In this document: piece by piece, positions 33,348 to 43,400 of the stretch | How positions within the stretch are numbered: position 1 is the first letter of the stretch | Layout of the letters: every line of letters begins with the position of its first letter | Assembly (NCBI GenBank): GCA_943788645.1 | Contig: CALSRC010000001.1 | Coordinates: 496,001-560,000, forward strand | DNA length: 64,000 nucleotides | Direction: 5' to 3' | Source of the DNA: UA16 sp002292325 | Lineage (GTDB): Bacteria > Bacteroidota > Bacteroidia > Flavobacteriales_D > Sanyastnellaceae | Position numbers and translations under genes: made by a program | The notes under the pieces: model-generated | What the model was told of the DNA's origin: nothing | What the model saw: the letters and a program-made list of their open reading frames with translations, nothing else | Database searches by the model: none

Positions 33348-34133
33348 ATGAATGATTTGGAATCGACCCGGCAGGTGTATGATATGGTCATTTTAGCGAG
33401 TGAGGCGCGCTACTGGTATTTTTTAATTGGAAGTACCTTGGCCGGTTTTATAGCGGTGCAGGGCTTCGCCAAGTTTCGATCGGACCAAAAAGAAGGTGTG
33501 TTGCGGAATACGGGGTGGATCTTGATCGCCCTGAACTTGGTTCCAACGATTTACGGCCTCTTTAGTTCTGAAGTGGAGCTGTCATTGCATCGGAGTCTTC
33601 CGATTCATTTTTGCGCGATCAACGGCTGGTTGATTGCATTGAATTGTTTTTGGAAGAACACGAAAGCCTTTACTTTTTCGACTTTTATGGGGACGATTGG
33701 AGGCTTATATGCGATATTGACTCCTCAGCTGACCATTGGTGATGCTCCCGCCATCTTGGCGCACTATTACCTCAATCACACGGCCATTGTCGTGATGCCC
33801 ATTGTCATGGCACGAACGTATGGTTTTCGTTTTCCCAAGTGGGCCTGGATTTGGACCTATGGCGCAGTAGCGGTGCTCTCCACTGCGGTAGGGGCTTTCA
33901 ATTGGTATTTGAATACCTATCATCCAGGAGACATCACCGCGAACTACATGTACATGTGGGAAGCCCCGAAAGTGAAGAATCCCTTTTTACAAGGAGCGCC
34001 TTGGCCTTGGTACATTTTGCCTTTGCACGCCGCTCTGGTCTTGCATTTGATTGTGATTAATTTTGGCTACCGCTGGGCCTCTCCATTGGAGGAATTGTCT
34101 GGTAAGGCGTGGTGGCGACGTCGCCTTATCTAA
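33348..34133 (+). CDS. YwaF/TIGR02206-type integral membrane protein
   Basis: 261 residues with six or seven TM helices. The pattern LPIHFCAINGWLIALNCFWKN and the C-terminal TANYMYMWEAPKVKNPFL followed by PWYILPLHAALVLHLIV match the TIGR02206 (YwaF) family of uncharacterised membrane proteins. Function unknown. It lies in the plus-strand run from mscS to the Asp-box protein, and its last codons overlap the extended thyA frame. Confidence 0.82.
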   Translation: MNDLESTRQVYDMVILASEARYWYFLIGSTLAGFIAVQGFAKFRSDQKEGVLRNTGWILIALNLVPTIYGLFSSEVELSLHRSLPIHFCAINGWLIALNCFWKNTKAFTFSTFMGTIGGLYAILTPQLTIGDAPAILAHYYLNHTAIVVMPIVMARTYGFRFPKWAWIWTYGAVAVLSTAVGAFNWYLNTYHPGDITANYMYMWEAPKVKNPFLQGAPWPWYILPLHAALVLHLIVINFGYRWASPLEELSGKAWWRRRLI

Positions 34134-34216
34134 AGGAGGCGGTTGAGGGTTCGATTGTTTTCAACCCTATTTCCACGGAGCAACGAAATGCGGAAGTCAC
34201 GAAATACCTTCGTGAC

Positions 34217-35011
34217 ATGCGCGCATACCACGATTTACTTGAACACTTGCTTACCCATGGATCGCTGAGAGAGGACCGCACTGGAACGGGCACCATTGGG
34301 TGTTTTGGATACCAGATGCGGTTTGATTTGCAAGATGGCTTTCCGGTATTGACGACCAAAAAACTGCACTTGCGTTCCATTGTCCATGAGCTGCTTTGGT
34401 TTTTGCAGGGCGATACCAACATCCAATACCTCAAGGATAACGGAGTCAGGATTTGGGATGAGTGGGCGGATGACAAGGGTGATCTGGGACCAGTTTATGG
34501 CTATCAATGGCGCAGTTGGCCTAACCCGGATGGGAGTCACACCGATCAAATCACAAAGCTTGTCGATCAAATTCGGACCAATCCGTATTCTCGTCGTCAT
34601 GTGGTTTCAGCTTGGAACCCCAGTTTCATTGACGATATGGCATTGCCTCCGTGCCATTGCCTTTTCCAATTCCATGTGGAAAACGGACGATTGAATTGCC
34701 AGTTGTACCAGCGTTCGGCGGATACTTTTTTGGGAGTGCCGTTCAATATCGCCTCGTATGCGCTGTTGACCATGATGATGGCACAAGTTTGCGATCTCGA
34801 ACCGGGTGAATTCGTTCATACGTTTGGCGATGTGCACCTGTATACGAATCACGTGGATCAAGCCCGTGAGCAGTTGACCCGAGAGATACGGCCACTGCCA
34901 AGTATGTGGATCAACCCCGATGTGAAGGATCTGTTTTCTTTTACGTACGATGACTTTAAGTTACTGAACTACGATCCGCACCCGCACATCAAAGCGGCTG
35001 TCTCGGTCTGA
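34217..35011 (+). CDS. thyA: Thymidylate synthase
   Basis: Methylates dUMP to dTMP using methylene-tetrahydrofolate. With the start at MRAYHDLLEHLL (34217) the protein is 264 residues, the same length as E. coli ThyA. Catalytic Cys146 is in LPPCHCLFQFHV; other hallmarks are DRTGTGT, RRHVVSAWNP, YQRSADTFLGVPFNIASYA and HTFGDVHLYTNHVDQAREQL. It precedes folA by ten bases, the usual pairing because ThyA produces dihydrofolate. Confidence 0.97.
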   Translation: MRAYHDLLEHLLTHGSLREDRTGTGTIGCFGYQMRFDLQDGFPVLTTKKLHLRSIVHELLWFLQGDTNIQYLKDNGVRIWDEWADDKGDLGPVYGYQWRSWPNPDGSHTDQITKLVDQIRTNPYSRRHVVSAWNPSFIDDMALPPCHCLFQFHVENGRLNCQLYQRSADTFLGVPFNIASYALLTMMMAQVCDLEPGEFVHTFGDVHLYTNHVDQAREQLTREIRPLPSMWINPDVKDLFSFTYDDFKLLNYDPHPHIKAAVSV

Positions 35012-35021
35012 TTGGTTACGG

Positions 35022-35558
35022 ATGCGCATTTCCCTCATTGTAGCGGTCGCTCAAAATGGTGTTATTGGACGGGACAACGACCTTGTATGGAAGTTGCGCG
35101 ATGACATGAAGTTTTTCTCTGATCAGACTCGTGGACATGCGGTCTTGACGGGTCGTAAAAATTACGAGTCCATTCCGGAACGATTCAGACCTCTTCCGGG
35201 CCGGATGAACATTGTGATCACCCGCAATGAGGCGTATGCAGCCCCAGGAGCTCGGGTGGTTCATTCACTCGATTCGGCGCTGGATGTTGCCAAGGCCGAA
35301 GGAGCCGAGGAGGCATTCATCATAGGGGGAGGACAAGTCTATCGGGAGGCGTTGAATCGTTCGGATGTGGAGCGTGTGCTACTGACGCATGTGGAGGCGT
35401 CGCCTGAGGGTGATACGTTTTTTGATGTCGCACGCTTGGAAGAAGGCTGGAACGTTCAGCCGTTGAACATGGAGTTTGCTGCCGACGACCGAAATGAACA
35501 CGCTTTCCACATTGTCGAGTACACCAGGGGGACGGCGAACACGAAAGACCTGAAATGA
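35022..35558 (+). CDS. folA: Dihydrofolate reductase
   Basis: Reduces dihydrofolate with NADPH to recycle the cofactor used by ThyA. 178 residues: ISLIVAVAQNGVIGRDNDLVWKLRDDMKFF, LTGRKNYESIPERFRPLPGR, and AFIIGGGQVYREAL are family motifs. The acidic residue of the active site is Asp in LRDDMKFF. The stop overlaps the hupE start (ATGA). Confidence 0.96.
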   Translation: MRISLIVAVAQNGVIGRDNDLVWKLRDDMKFFSDQTRGHAVLTGRKNYESIPERFRPLPGRMNIVITRNEAYAAPGARVVHSLDSALDVAKAEGAEEAFIIGGGQVYREALNRSDVERVLLTHVEASPEGDTFFDVARLEEGWNVQPLNMEFAADDRNEHAFHIVEYTRGTANTKDLK

Positions 35559-36130
35559 ACGAGGTCTACTTGGGGGTGGAGCACATCACCGACTTGAATG
35601 GATACGATCATATGCTTTTCTTGGCTGCACTCGTGGCTTGGGCCAGTTTGGCACATGCCTGGCGTGTCATTGTGCTGGCAACAGCCTTCACCGTAGGGCA
35701 CAGCGTGACCTTGCTGCTGGCAGGAATGGGATGGGTGCATCCCAACGGCGCATGGATTGAATTTTTGATTCCTGTGACGATTGCGCTGACATCGGTTTGG
35801 AATTTGCGGCGTGGTGCTTCATTGGGTGGAAAAAATCCGAAAGCAATGGGGCTGACGTATGCGGTGACCGTGCTGTTCGGGTTGATTCATGGCTTGGGCT
35901 TTAGTTCTTTCTTTCGGATGATGCAAGATGAGGGGGATGGAATCGTTTTGCCATTGCTGAGGTTCAATGTCGGAGTGGAGTTGGGACAGTTGCTAATTTT
36001 GGCGGTGTGTTTGGCTGTTGCTTCACTTGCCCGTGCAGTGGGCGTAACATCACGAGAACAACAGGTTTTTGTCTGTGCCGTGACAGGCACAGTAGCGGTA
36101 TTAATGGCGCTTGAACGGGTTCCGTTCTGA
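35555..36130 (+). CDS. HupE/UreJ-like membrane protein
   Basis: 191 residues with six TM helices and histidine-rich motifs: GVEHITDLNGYDHMLFL, FTVGHSVTLLLAG, and FGLIHGLGFSSFF. These match the HupE/UreJ family, proposed metal (nickel or cobalt) transporters. In Bacteroidota such genes often occur without hydrogenase or urease, as here. Two genes downstream lies a His-rich lipoprotein, which would fit metal handling. Confidence 0.85.
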   Translation: MNEVYLGVEHITDLNGYDHMLFLAALVAWASLAHAWRVIVLATAFTVGHSVTLLLAGMGWVHPNGAWIEFLIPVTIALTSVWNLRRGASLGGKNPKAMGLTYAVTVLFGLIHGLGFSSFFRMMQDEGDGIVLPLLRFNVGVELGQLLILAVCLAVASLARAVGVTSREQQVFVCAVTGTVAVLMALERVPF

Positions 36131-36226
36131 AGGACGGGTATTCAATTGGGTTTTCTTCTCAAAAATTTGGACCTGAAGCGGAAGAGATGCCGCTCGGAAT
36201 CGCATCCCTGTTCTTAACTTGGCGTT

Positions 36227-36469
36227 ATGGTTCGCGCAGGTATGCTCCTTTTCATTCAAATGTATCAACGGCTCTTAAGCCCGTTGCTTGGCTCGAACTG
36301 CCGCTTTCAACCGACGTGCTCCTCCTATGCGAAAGAAAGCATCGAAGTGCACGGTCCTTGGCGTGGAGGCTGGCTGGCGATGCGTCGCATTGCTCGCTGT
36401 CATCCATGGACTGAACCGGGATACGACCCGGTTCCACCGCCGTCTAACTCTTCACAAGAAAATCCTTGA
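36227..36469 (+). CDS. yidD: Membrane protein insertion efficiency factor
   Basis: 80 residues. YidD family: MYQRLLSPLLGSNCRFQPTC plus SSYAKESIEVHGPWRGGWLA and RRIARCHPWTEPGYDPVP. The conserved cysteines (NCRFQPTC) and RxxRCHP are present. It helps YidC-mediated insertion at the inner membrane. Possible starts are Met1 (36227), Met6 and the MYQR methionine. Here it is separated from rpmH (7485), to which it is close in many genomes. Confidence 0.95.
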   Translation: MVRAGMLLFIQMYQRLLSPLLGSNCRFQPTCSSYAKESIEVHGPWRGGWLAMRRIARCHPWTEPGYDPVPPPSNSSQENP

Positions 36470-36472
36470 TCC

Positions 36473-36982
36473 ATGCGTTTTCACTCTTTTTTATTCATTG
36501 CTCTTGCTGCATGCTTGCTCCTGAGCTGTGGGGAAACTTCTGACAGCCCTTCTCTACAACAAGCCCGGGCCATTCATAGTCAATTGAATGATTTGTCGGG
36601 AAAACTGCACGATGCCATGCAAGAATCGCTGGTGGTTCTCGAACGCCAAATGGAATCCAGTTTGCAAGCAGGGGATTCAGCATTGGCTATGCAATTGGCA
36701 CGGATAGAAAGTCAACTTGGCGAATTGGATGTGCGGTTTCATGATTGGAATGAAACGGTTGTCGGCATTCCGGGGGATGTCTGCGACCACGAGGGCCATG
36801 ACCACGGCCACGACCACGAGGGCCACGACCACGGCCACGACCATGGAAATGAATTGAGCTTAGAGGGCATGACGGATGCTCAAATCCTGGAGATTCAAGA
36901 AGCGCTCATGGTGGAGCTCGCAGCACTTCAGCAACGATATGATTCGATTGAATCCAAACTTTCGCAAGGACTGGCACAATGA
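36473..36982 (+). CDS. His-rich lipoprotein with DHEGHDHGH repeat
   Basis: 169 residues. Lipoprotein signal LFIALAACLLLSCGE with the acylated Cys19 or so. After a helical region of about 80 residues with coiled-coil character (LHDAMQESLVVLERQMESSL), residues about 103-127 form an Asp/His-rich tract from two 27-base repeats (36785-36811 and 36812-36838), then a second helix. Such tracts bind zinc, nickel, copper or cobalt. It lies close to a HupE-like protein. No named family recognised; metal buffering is inferred. The stop overlaps the next start (ATGA). Confidence 0.8.
   Translation: MRFHSFLFIALAACLLLSCGETSDSPSLQQARAIHSQLNDLSGKLHDAMQESLVVLERQMESSLQAGDSALAMQLARIESQLGELDVRFHDWNETVVGIPGDVCDHEGHDHGHDHEGHDHGHDHGNELSLEGMTDAQILEIQEALMVELAALQQRYDSIESKLSQGLAQ
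36785..36838 (+). repeat. Tandem 27-bp repeat coding for the His-rich tract
   Basis: Two adjacent 27-base units with one mismatch (T/C in the fifth codon), each coding for DHEGHDHGH, and each containing a GACCACGGCCAC sub-repeat. A third partial unit (GACCATGG) follows. The arrangement allows length change in frame by slippage. Confidence 0.9.
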
Positions 36983-38304
36983 GGAATGTCGTTTTCTTTT
37001 GCTGCACACTTTGGAGCTGGACGGCCATTATGGCTCAACGCGCACCAGACAATGTTTTGATATTCGATGGCTATGGCCTGAGTTACCAGCCTTGTGAGCC
37101 CTCCATTGCGGTTAGCCCGAACAACCCCCAATGGTTGGTAGCCGGTTCAATCCTCGATAACGTCCACATCTCGAAGGACGGCGGTTGGACTTGGAGCTCA
37201 TCAAAACTCGAATCAAAGTATGGCGTGTTCGGCGATCCGTGTATCGTTGCTTCACCAAAGAAGGACGTTTACTACCTCCACCTATCCAATCCCGATGGGC
37301 AAGCTTGGTCGTCTGATGCATTGCTTGATCGCATTGTCATCCAACGTTCGCGCAAGCCGGGTAAACGATGGAACAGCGGCGCAGGCATGGGACTCAATGG
37401 CAATAAGGACCAGGATAAGGAGTGGGCAGCGGTCAGTGTGGATGGTTCACAATTGGTCGCATGTTGGACTCAGTTTGATCTCTATGGCAGCCCTGAAATC
37501 TCTGACAGCACCGTCATCCTCTGCAGCACATCCAACCGCCGGGCCAAAAAATGGTCGGAACCGGTGCGGATCAACCGCATTGCGGGCGACTGCTTAGACG
37601 GCGACTTGACGGTTGAAGGGGCGGTACCGGATATCGCTGCGGACGGAACGATGTATGTTGCGTGGGCACAAGCCGACACCCTTTGGATGGATCGGAGTTC
37701 GGATGGAGGGGAAACGTGGCTTGACAACGACTTACGCGTAGCAACGATTGCAGGTGGCTGGGATCAAAAAATTCGAGGCATTGGACGAGCAAATGGGATG
37801 CCGGTGACGCGTGTCGACCGCAGTAATGGTCCGCATCGTGGGCGCGTGTATGTCAATTGGACGGACAACCGCAACGGAGAAGACGACAACGACGTGTGGC
37901 TGGTGTGGAGCGATGATGGCGGTCAATCCTGGACGGATCCGATTCGCGTCAATGACGATCCGCCCGGGGCACAGCAGTTTTTCACTTGGATGGACGTGGA
38001 TGACGTCACAGGCCATGTGCATGTCGTGTTTTATGATCGCCGAGAAGCTGCAGCGAAATATCCCGATGTGCGTCTGCGGCCATCATGGAATACAGAGGTC
38101 TATGTTGCATCCTCGTATGATGGTGGGGAGAGTTGGGAAAACCTGAAGGTGAGCGAGGAATGGTTCCGACCCAATCCGAAAGGCTTTTTCGGAGATTACA
38201 ACAACATCAGCGCATACGGCGGAGTGGTTCGTCCGATATGGACCCGCAATGATGATGGCATTCAGAGCATTTGGACCGCCATCCTTGATGGCTACGTAGA
38301 GTGA
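36979..38304 (+). CDS. Secreted Asp-box (BNR/sialidase-like) repeat protein
   Basis: 441 residues with an N-terminal signal (cut near AIMAQ) and a six-bladed propeller marked by at least four Asp boxes: SKDGGWTW, SSDGGETW, SDDGGQSW and SYDGGESW. The blade order resembles sialidases and other exo-glycosidases, but I cannot see the arginine triad of true sialidases, so enzymatic activity is uncertain. Last gene of the plus-strand run; translationally coupled to the lipoprotein gene. Confidence 0.82.
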   Translation: MRNVVFFCCTLWSWTAIMAQRAPDNVLIFDGYGLSYQPCEPSIAVSPNNPQWLVAGSILDNVHISKDGGWTWSSSKLESKYGVFGDPCIVASPKKDVYYLHLSNPDGQAWSSDALLDRIVIQRSRKPGKRWNSGAGMGLNGNKDQDKEWAAVSVDGSQLVACWTQFDLYGSPEISDSTVILCSTSNRRAKKWSEPVRINRIAGDCLDGDLTVEGAVPDIAADGTMYVAWAQADTLWMDRSSDGGETWLDNDLRVATIAGGWDQKIRGIGRANGMPVTRVDRSNGPHRGRVYVNWTDNRNGEDDNDVWLVWSDDGGQSWTDPIRVNDDPPGAQQFFTWMDVDDVTGHVHVVFYDRREAAAKYPDVRLRPSWNTEVYVASSYDGGESWENLKVSEEWFRPNPKGFFGDYNNISAYGGVVRPIWTRNDDGIQSIWTAILDGYVE

Positions 38305-38331
38305 TTCCTTGATGGACGTCCTGACGAAAGG

Positions 38332-38721
38332 TCAAGCCAAGCGAATTCGCTTGGCAACTTCGGCCAGTTGTTCTTGCGTGCGTTCGAGCTTAGGCCGCTC
38401 AAAATTGATGTCGCTGACTGATTGAAGAGGGATCAGGTGCACGTGGGCATGTGGGACTTCCAATCCGATGATGGCCACGCCGACGCGCTGACACGGGATG
38501 GCACCTTCGATTTGTTTGGCGACATCTCTTGCGAAGACATTGATGCGACTGAGCAATCCATCGTCCAAGTCAAAAAAGTAATCAACTTCCTGCTTAGGGA
38601 TCACAAGTGTATGCCCATCAGCCAGTGGTTGGATGTCCAAAAAAGCGAGGAACTCTGCGTTTTCCGCGATGCGGTGACACGGGATTTCTCCGGAGACGAT
38701 TTTACTAAAAATGGAGGCCAT
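38332..38721 (-). CDS. HIT-family nucleotide hydrolase
   Basis: About 129 residues, Hint-type purine nucleoside phosphoramidase or dinucleotide hydrolase. Motifs: SIFSKIVSGEIPCHRIAEN, ADGHTLVIPKQEVDYFFDL and the histidine triad HAHVHLIPL (His91, 93, 95). Start at MASIFSK (38721), 16 bases after the greA stop. Its last codons contain a 20-bp perfect palindrome. Confidence 0.95.
   Translation of the reverse strand: MASIFSKIVSGEIPCHRIAENAEFLAFLDIQPLADGHTLVIPKQEVDYFFDLDDGLLSRINVFARDVAKQIEGAIPCQRVGVAIIGLEVPHAHVHLIPLQSVSDINFERPKLERTQEQLAEVAKRIRLA
38336..38355. repeat. 20-bp perfect palindrome at the 3' end of the HIT gene
   Basis: GCCAAGCGAA followed by its exact reverse complement, within the final codons of the HIT gene and only 31 bases beyond the stop of the convergent Asp-box protein gene. 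No T-run follows on either strand, so it is not a standard terminator; it could be a hairpin that limits read-through or protects an mRNA end. Confidence 0.5.
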
Positions 38722-38737
38722 GGTCGGTAATTCAGGT

Positions 38738-39214
38738 TTAACCCCGCGTGATATCCAGAATTTCAAAAGGAATGATGCCCGCGGGTACTTGGACTTCAGC
38801 GATGTCACCGATGGCTTTGCCGAGTAAACCTTTTCCGATGGGAGAGTTTACCGATATTTTCTTGAGGGCCAGGTTCGCTTCATTTTCGGCTACCAGGGTG
38901 TAACTCACTTCAGCGTTGTTTTTGGTGTTGCGAATTTTGACCGTGCTGAGAATGTAGACCTTGGAATTATCAATTTTGCTATCATCGACCAACCGAGCGT
39001 TGGCCAACGTATTTCGCAATTTTGAAATCTTCGCCTCGAGCAATCCTTGCGCCTCCTTGGCGGCGTCATACTCCGCATTTTCGCTCAAGTCTCCCTTGTC
39101 ACGAGCTTCGGCAATTTGACCTGAAATCTTGGGGCGCTCAACCGTTTCCAAGTGGCGCACCTCGTCTTTGAGGCGCTGCAGGCCTTCTTCTGTAAAGTAG
39201 GAAATGTTGGACAT
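38738..39214 (-). CDS. greA: Transcription elongation factor GreA
   Basis: Rescues backtracked RNA polymerase by stimulating transcript cleavage. 158 residues: an N-terminal coiled-coil hairpin (EEGLQRLKDEVRHLETVERP, RDKGDLSENAEYDAAKEAQG with the tip acids Asp-Leu-Ser-Glu) and the C-terminal FKBP-like domain (ISVNSPIGKGLLGKAIGDIA). Heads a two-gene unit with the HIT gene. Confidence 0.97.
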   Translation of the reverse strand: MSNISYFTEEGLQRLKDEVRHLETVERPKISGQIAEARDKGDLSENAEYDAAKEAQGLLEAKISKLRNTLANARLVDDSKIDNSKVYILSTVKIRNTKNNAEVSYTLVAENEANLALKKISVNSPIGKGLLGKAIGDIAEVQVPAGIIPFEILDITRG

Positions 39215-39260
39215 GTCCGGGTATTTTTAATTCCAAAATGGCGCTGTTTGGTCAGCGGTC

Positions 39261-39298
39261 AAAAAAAGAGAAAACCCGATGAATCTCGGGCTTTCTCT
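39261..39298 (-). terminator. Intrinsic terminator after the PorV-like gene
   Basis: Read on the minus strand: stem GAGAAAGCCCGA / TCGGGTTTTCTC with one internal mismatch (39268-39298), then a run of seven T (39261-39267). It ends the receptor / giant protein / PorV-like transcript before greA. Confidence 0.85.
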
Positions 39299-39382
39299 TC
39301 CTTGGTTGGAGTTACAAAGGTATGAATTTCAGCGTAGAAGCGGTTTTGCTGCTGCAAAGGCTTCTGTGAAATGAGCTAACAA

Positions 39383-40432
39383 TTAGATGGACAAATGAAT
39401 GCCGATGCTGTGATTCCCGTTGAAAGGATTGGTCGTACGGTAACCGTAATCGATGCCGATGATTGCACCATCAGCCGATGCAGGAAGTCGAACTGTGAAA
39501 CCAGCAGCGGGACCTGTAAAGGCTGTTGTGATGGTTTCATCTCCACCTAGCCCGTCCTCCCATAGGTAACCGGCTCGAAGTTCGAATATTTCCTTGTAGG
39601 CCAATTGGAGTCCACCACCAAATTGATCCTTGGTGAAGGAATTGGAGATGAATTGACCAGTGAACGTTGCATTGAGCATTTCAGACTGATAGAAGTCATA
39701 ACCAAAACCAATGTTGACGAGGGAAGGAAGCTCGTAGCGTTCGCTGCGTTGCAGCATGGTAAGCGAAGTTGCAGTGCCCTGTGGCGTGGCGGTTACGGTG
39801 AGTCCATCTCCTTCAAAACGCATAGGAGCTCCAACGTTCCGCAAAGCAATGCCAAAATTGAGTCGATCACCCGATACATAGCGAATACCGGCGTCAAAGC
39901 AGATGCCCGATGAACGAACGTTGGAGATCGATTCACTGACGACGCGCATGGTGATGCCGCCGAAGATGGAGTTCGAAAAGGCCTTGGAATACGTCACACC
40001 AATGTTTGAAAAGGCGGGTGAAAATGTGCCAATGCCACCTTCGGGAAGGTTTTCTGTGGTGATTGGGATGTCACCAAACCCCATGGTCATAACCGTCAAG
40101 CCGAGTACGCCTCCATCGCCTACCGCCGTTCCGAATCCAATGGCATTCAAAGAGATACCTGATCCGGATAGGTACTGTGTATTGGCAAAACGGAGTTCGT
40201 TCTTGTTGATGAAGGCTAAACCTGCAGCGTTGAGAAAGGTTCCTTCTAGACCATTGCATATGGCCATGTTGGTACCCGCCATTCCGTTGGAGGCAGCCCA
40301 TGGATTGATGAGCAGTTGTCCTGCACCAGCAGAACCTGCTCGGTCAGGGTTCCCTGCGAATGCGACCGTTGAAAGCATCAAGCACGCTGCAACAGCAGCG
40401 GATGCGAGGATGGTATGTTTCATGTTCTTCAT
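39383..40432 (-). CDS. PorV/PorQ-family outer membrane protein
   Basis: 349 residues with a signal peptide (cut near VAFAGNPDRAG), and a FadL-like beta-barrel pattern. The start of the mature part (INPWAASNGMAGTNMAICNG plus LEGTFLNAAGLAF) is the PorV/PorQ signature of type IX secretion shuttle proteins, though many paralogues have no proven role. It follows the 1389-residue protein at a 17-base gap, so it may serve that protein's export. Confidence 0.82.
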   Translation of the reverse strand: MKNMKHTILASAAVAACLMLSTVAFAGNPDRAGSAGAGQLLINPWAASNGMAGTNMAICNGLEGTFLNAAGLAFINKNELRFANTQYLSGSGISLNAIGFGTAVGDGGVLGLTVMTMGFGDIPITTENLPEGGIGTFSPAFSNIGVTYSKAFSNSIFGGITMRVVSESISNVRSSGICFDAGIRYVSGDRLNFGIALRNVGAPMRFEGDGLTVTATPQGTATSLTMLQRSERYELPSLVNIGFGYDFYQSEMLNATFTGQFISNSFTKDQFGGGLQLAYKEIFELRAGYLWEDGLGGDETITTAFTGPAAGFTVRLPASADGAIIGIDYGYRTTNPFNGNHSIGIHLSI

Positions 40433-40449
40433 AGCGAATTCGAGTCTGA

Positions 40450-43400
40450 TCAGAAATTATCCAAATCGGTTGGGCGCATGATGCCGAACCATTTGAGTGT
40501 CTTTTCTCCGACGTTGGGGACGTCGATGTGGATGATGTAAACGCCACCCGCGATGGGGACGTTGCGTTCGTTCTTGAGGTCCCAATCCAGTGATGTCAGC
40601 GGATCGGCTTTGAAGAATGACCGGACCAGGGTTCCCTGCAGGTTGTAGATGCGCACGGTGCATACTTCGGGCAGGTTGGTCACCTTGACGCGGTTATCGA
40701 GCTTACTGGTTTCGTACTGGCTAAATGCGTAATACGGATTGGGCACGATGTTGATGTCGTCGAGGATGCTTATCAGAACGGGATTTTCGTCGGTCTGTGT
40801 AGCGACGTCTGACGTGGAGAATCGGTACAACGGATTGTTGAAGTTCTCTGCCACGTCATAGTTCTCTGCATCGAGGGTAGCCGAGCTGTACTTTTCGTAC
40901 GCTTTGGCCACGCGCAAGCGAATCCGCACATCATTCGGAATGAGTCCGTCTTCAGGCGACAGCATCTCAAAGTCGTCGTTGAGCAACGAAGAGCCGACCC
41001 AGGTGCACGCGCGGAATACACGGCGCACATTGGTGGTTGAAGGGTTGTCCTCGAGGTTGGTCCAGAGGTAGTTGCCGCCATCGTACGCCGGCATGCGGTT
41101 CTCACTGCCTTCTTCGTACTGCGAGTTCTTGAAGACGTAAATCCAGTGTTGTCCTCCAGCGTAGACAGCACTTCCACCAAATCCACCGCCGCCGCCTACG
41201 CCACCGTAGATGTTCGGAGAAGGATTCCACAGCATGTCTTTGCCGTTTTCAGCACCGAGCCACGAGTCTTCACCAAACGCCATGTTGAGGCGCTCACCGG
41301 TGCCGAGGTCGATGGCATAGCCTGGGAACCAGCCCATACCGTCAGGTTGATTGCCGTTGGGATTGGCCTCGCTGCTGTTGTAACCTGCTTGCCCATCATA
41401 ACGGCCGTTCTTATCGACCGAAGGATGGCGTCGCAAACCGAGTTTCTCTCCTCCGTTCTGAGCGAGTTCTTCGACCGACTGCATCTCCAAGACGGGGCAG
41501 CGCGTCCAAAGGCTCTTGTCCTTGGTCAGGACCACGTCGACGTTGTTCAATCCGCTGATGCCAGAGAACGGTGAGAGGTCGCCCTCAAAGCCGTCAATGG
41601 TTGGAGCAATGTTCGGAAGCTTCACCACTTCACCGCTAGGCAGTTCCACATCACCTGTATAGGAGACAAGGCAATAAGGAGCCCAGGTACCGCCGAGGAT
41701 GCCTTCGTAGACTTCGTCCTCGTCGAGGGGATTGCCCGTCTTCAAATCGTTGAAGATGACTTCCGAAGGCACATCGCTGGCACCTTCTTGGTTGCCCGCA
41801 CGGATCCAGTTGAGCTGGTTGAAGCCCTCGGCATCAGGAATGCCCAAGAGCCACGGGCGAGCCGGATCGTCAAAGGTGATGGAAGAATGCACAGGCTCGG
41901 TGAACTTGCCATCGAGAGGGTACGCATACTGATGCACTGTGACCGAAAGTCCCCAGTTCAATAGCAACTCTTCGTTGAGAAGTGCGATGGACGAAGCCGA
42001 TTCGTACACGGCTTGGTAGTCGTTGTCGGGATCGGTGTCGCTGAGGAGCGACAGGTTGGTGAGCGTCCAGTACGCGTCGATAGCGTCCTCCAGGTCGGCG
42101 TCATCGCCAGCAACGCGGAGTTCGAAGTCGGCATTGGGAACCCGCAGCGGATCCACCACGCGGACGTCCACAGGACCGTGGCCGGCAGCATAAGTCACTG
42201 TCGAAGCGATGGTGTTTTCCAAGATGTCCTCCTCGGATGCTGCTGTGAGCTCGAGGTCCATCATACCGTTGCCTTTGCCCTCGTACTTCGTCATCTCGAC
42301 GCCGCTGCCGTATTCTGCGTGCTGAATCGTACCGCCCGCCTCAGGAGAAGGGTCGTGGGGTACGCCTGCGTAGGAACGCAAAGAACCAACAGCTGCTTTT
42401 CGTGAAGCTTTGTATTGAACGTCCTGACCACTTCCGAGGATGGGGTCGTATGGCTCATAATTGTTATACCCATAAGCCAAGGCCATGAAGTAGTAGGTCT
42501 TGTGATTCACCAAGCGGTTATCGCCTTGTGCAAAAGCATCCGTCGTCACCTGCAAACTGTGGAACACGCCATCATTTCCTCCATCCACCATCAAAGTAGG
42601 AACGGGGAGGTCCATGGTGGGGTCTTGGTTGTAATTGATCACCAAGTCGATGTCATTGTTCACGTCACATTGTGCGATCAATCGCGCTGCGTCGATGTTC
42701 GTCAAATCGGCTGCGCTGACTTCAGCATCGCGCAATTGATAAACGAGGTATCCTTCAAAAGTGTATGAGCGGGTGAGGGTATCGTATGGATTGCCTTCCA
42801 CATCCAGTTTCGGGATGCCAGGATCAAGTTGAAGGTATTCCTCCAAGTAATTGTTGGATAACGGGTTGTTGTTGGTGAGATAGAGAATTAATTCATTCTC
42901 CAATTCTTGAATGGTCACGTCCGGTGCGTCCGGTCCTGAAACAATTTCAAAGCAGTTATCAAACAGGGCTTGGGCCTTGTCGTCTGCAATGCGCATGAGT
43001 TTAACCGATTCCGTTGGGTCACCCGCTGTGGCGCGAGCCCAAACGACACCCACCGTGATGTTGTTGTAATCGCCTGGTTCGAGGGTGAAGGGACCAGCAG
43101 CCTGAATGAAACGACGGTCGGCAGGAGGGTTGCCAGAAGACACTTCTGTCCAAGGCTCCACGTCGATGCCACCTGTTCCCCAAGCATAGGGATCCGTTTC
43201 GCCAGGGAAGAAGTAATCAGCAGGAATGTCGAGGTTGGCGCCCGTAGCGGCGGCCACACCGTCACCTCCGTAAGCCATCTTTTGACCATTCTTCCAGATG
43301 CCGTTCATGTAGTTGTAATAATGCAACGGCGTGCTCGGCTCTCCATTGATGGGGTTGCCCGAGTTGTTGTAGTAAACAAAACGACGCATTCCGAATCGCT

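Noticed and set aside
36785..36838. Short repeats as a possible CRISPR array
   Set aside because: Only two directly joined units without spacers, in frame in a lipoprotein gene.
38336..38355. Palindrome as an intrinsic terminator
   Set aside because: No run of T follows on either strand and it lies within coding sequence.
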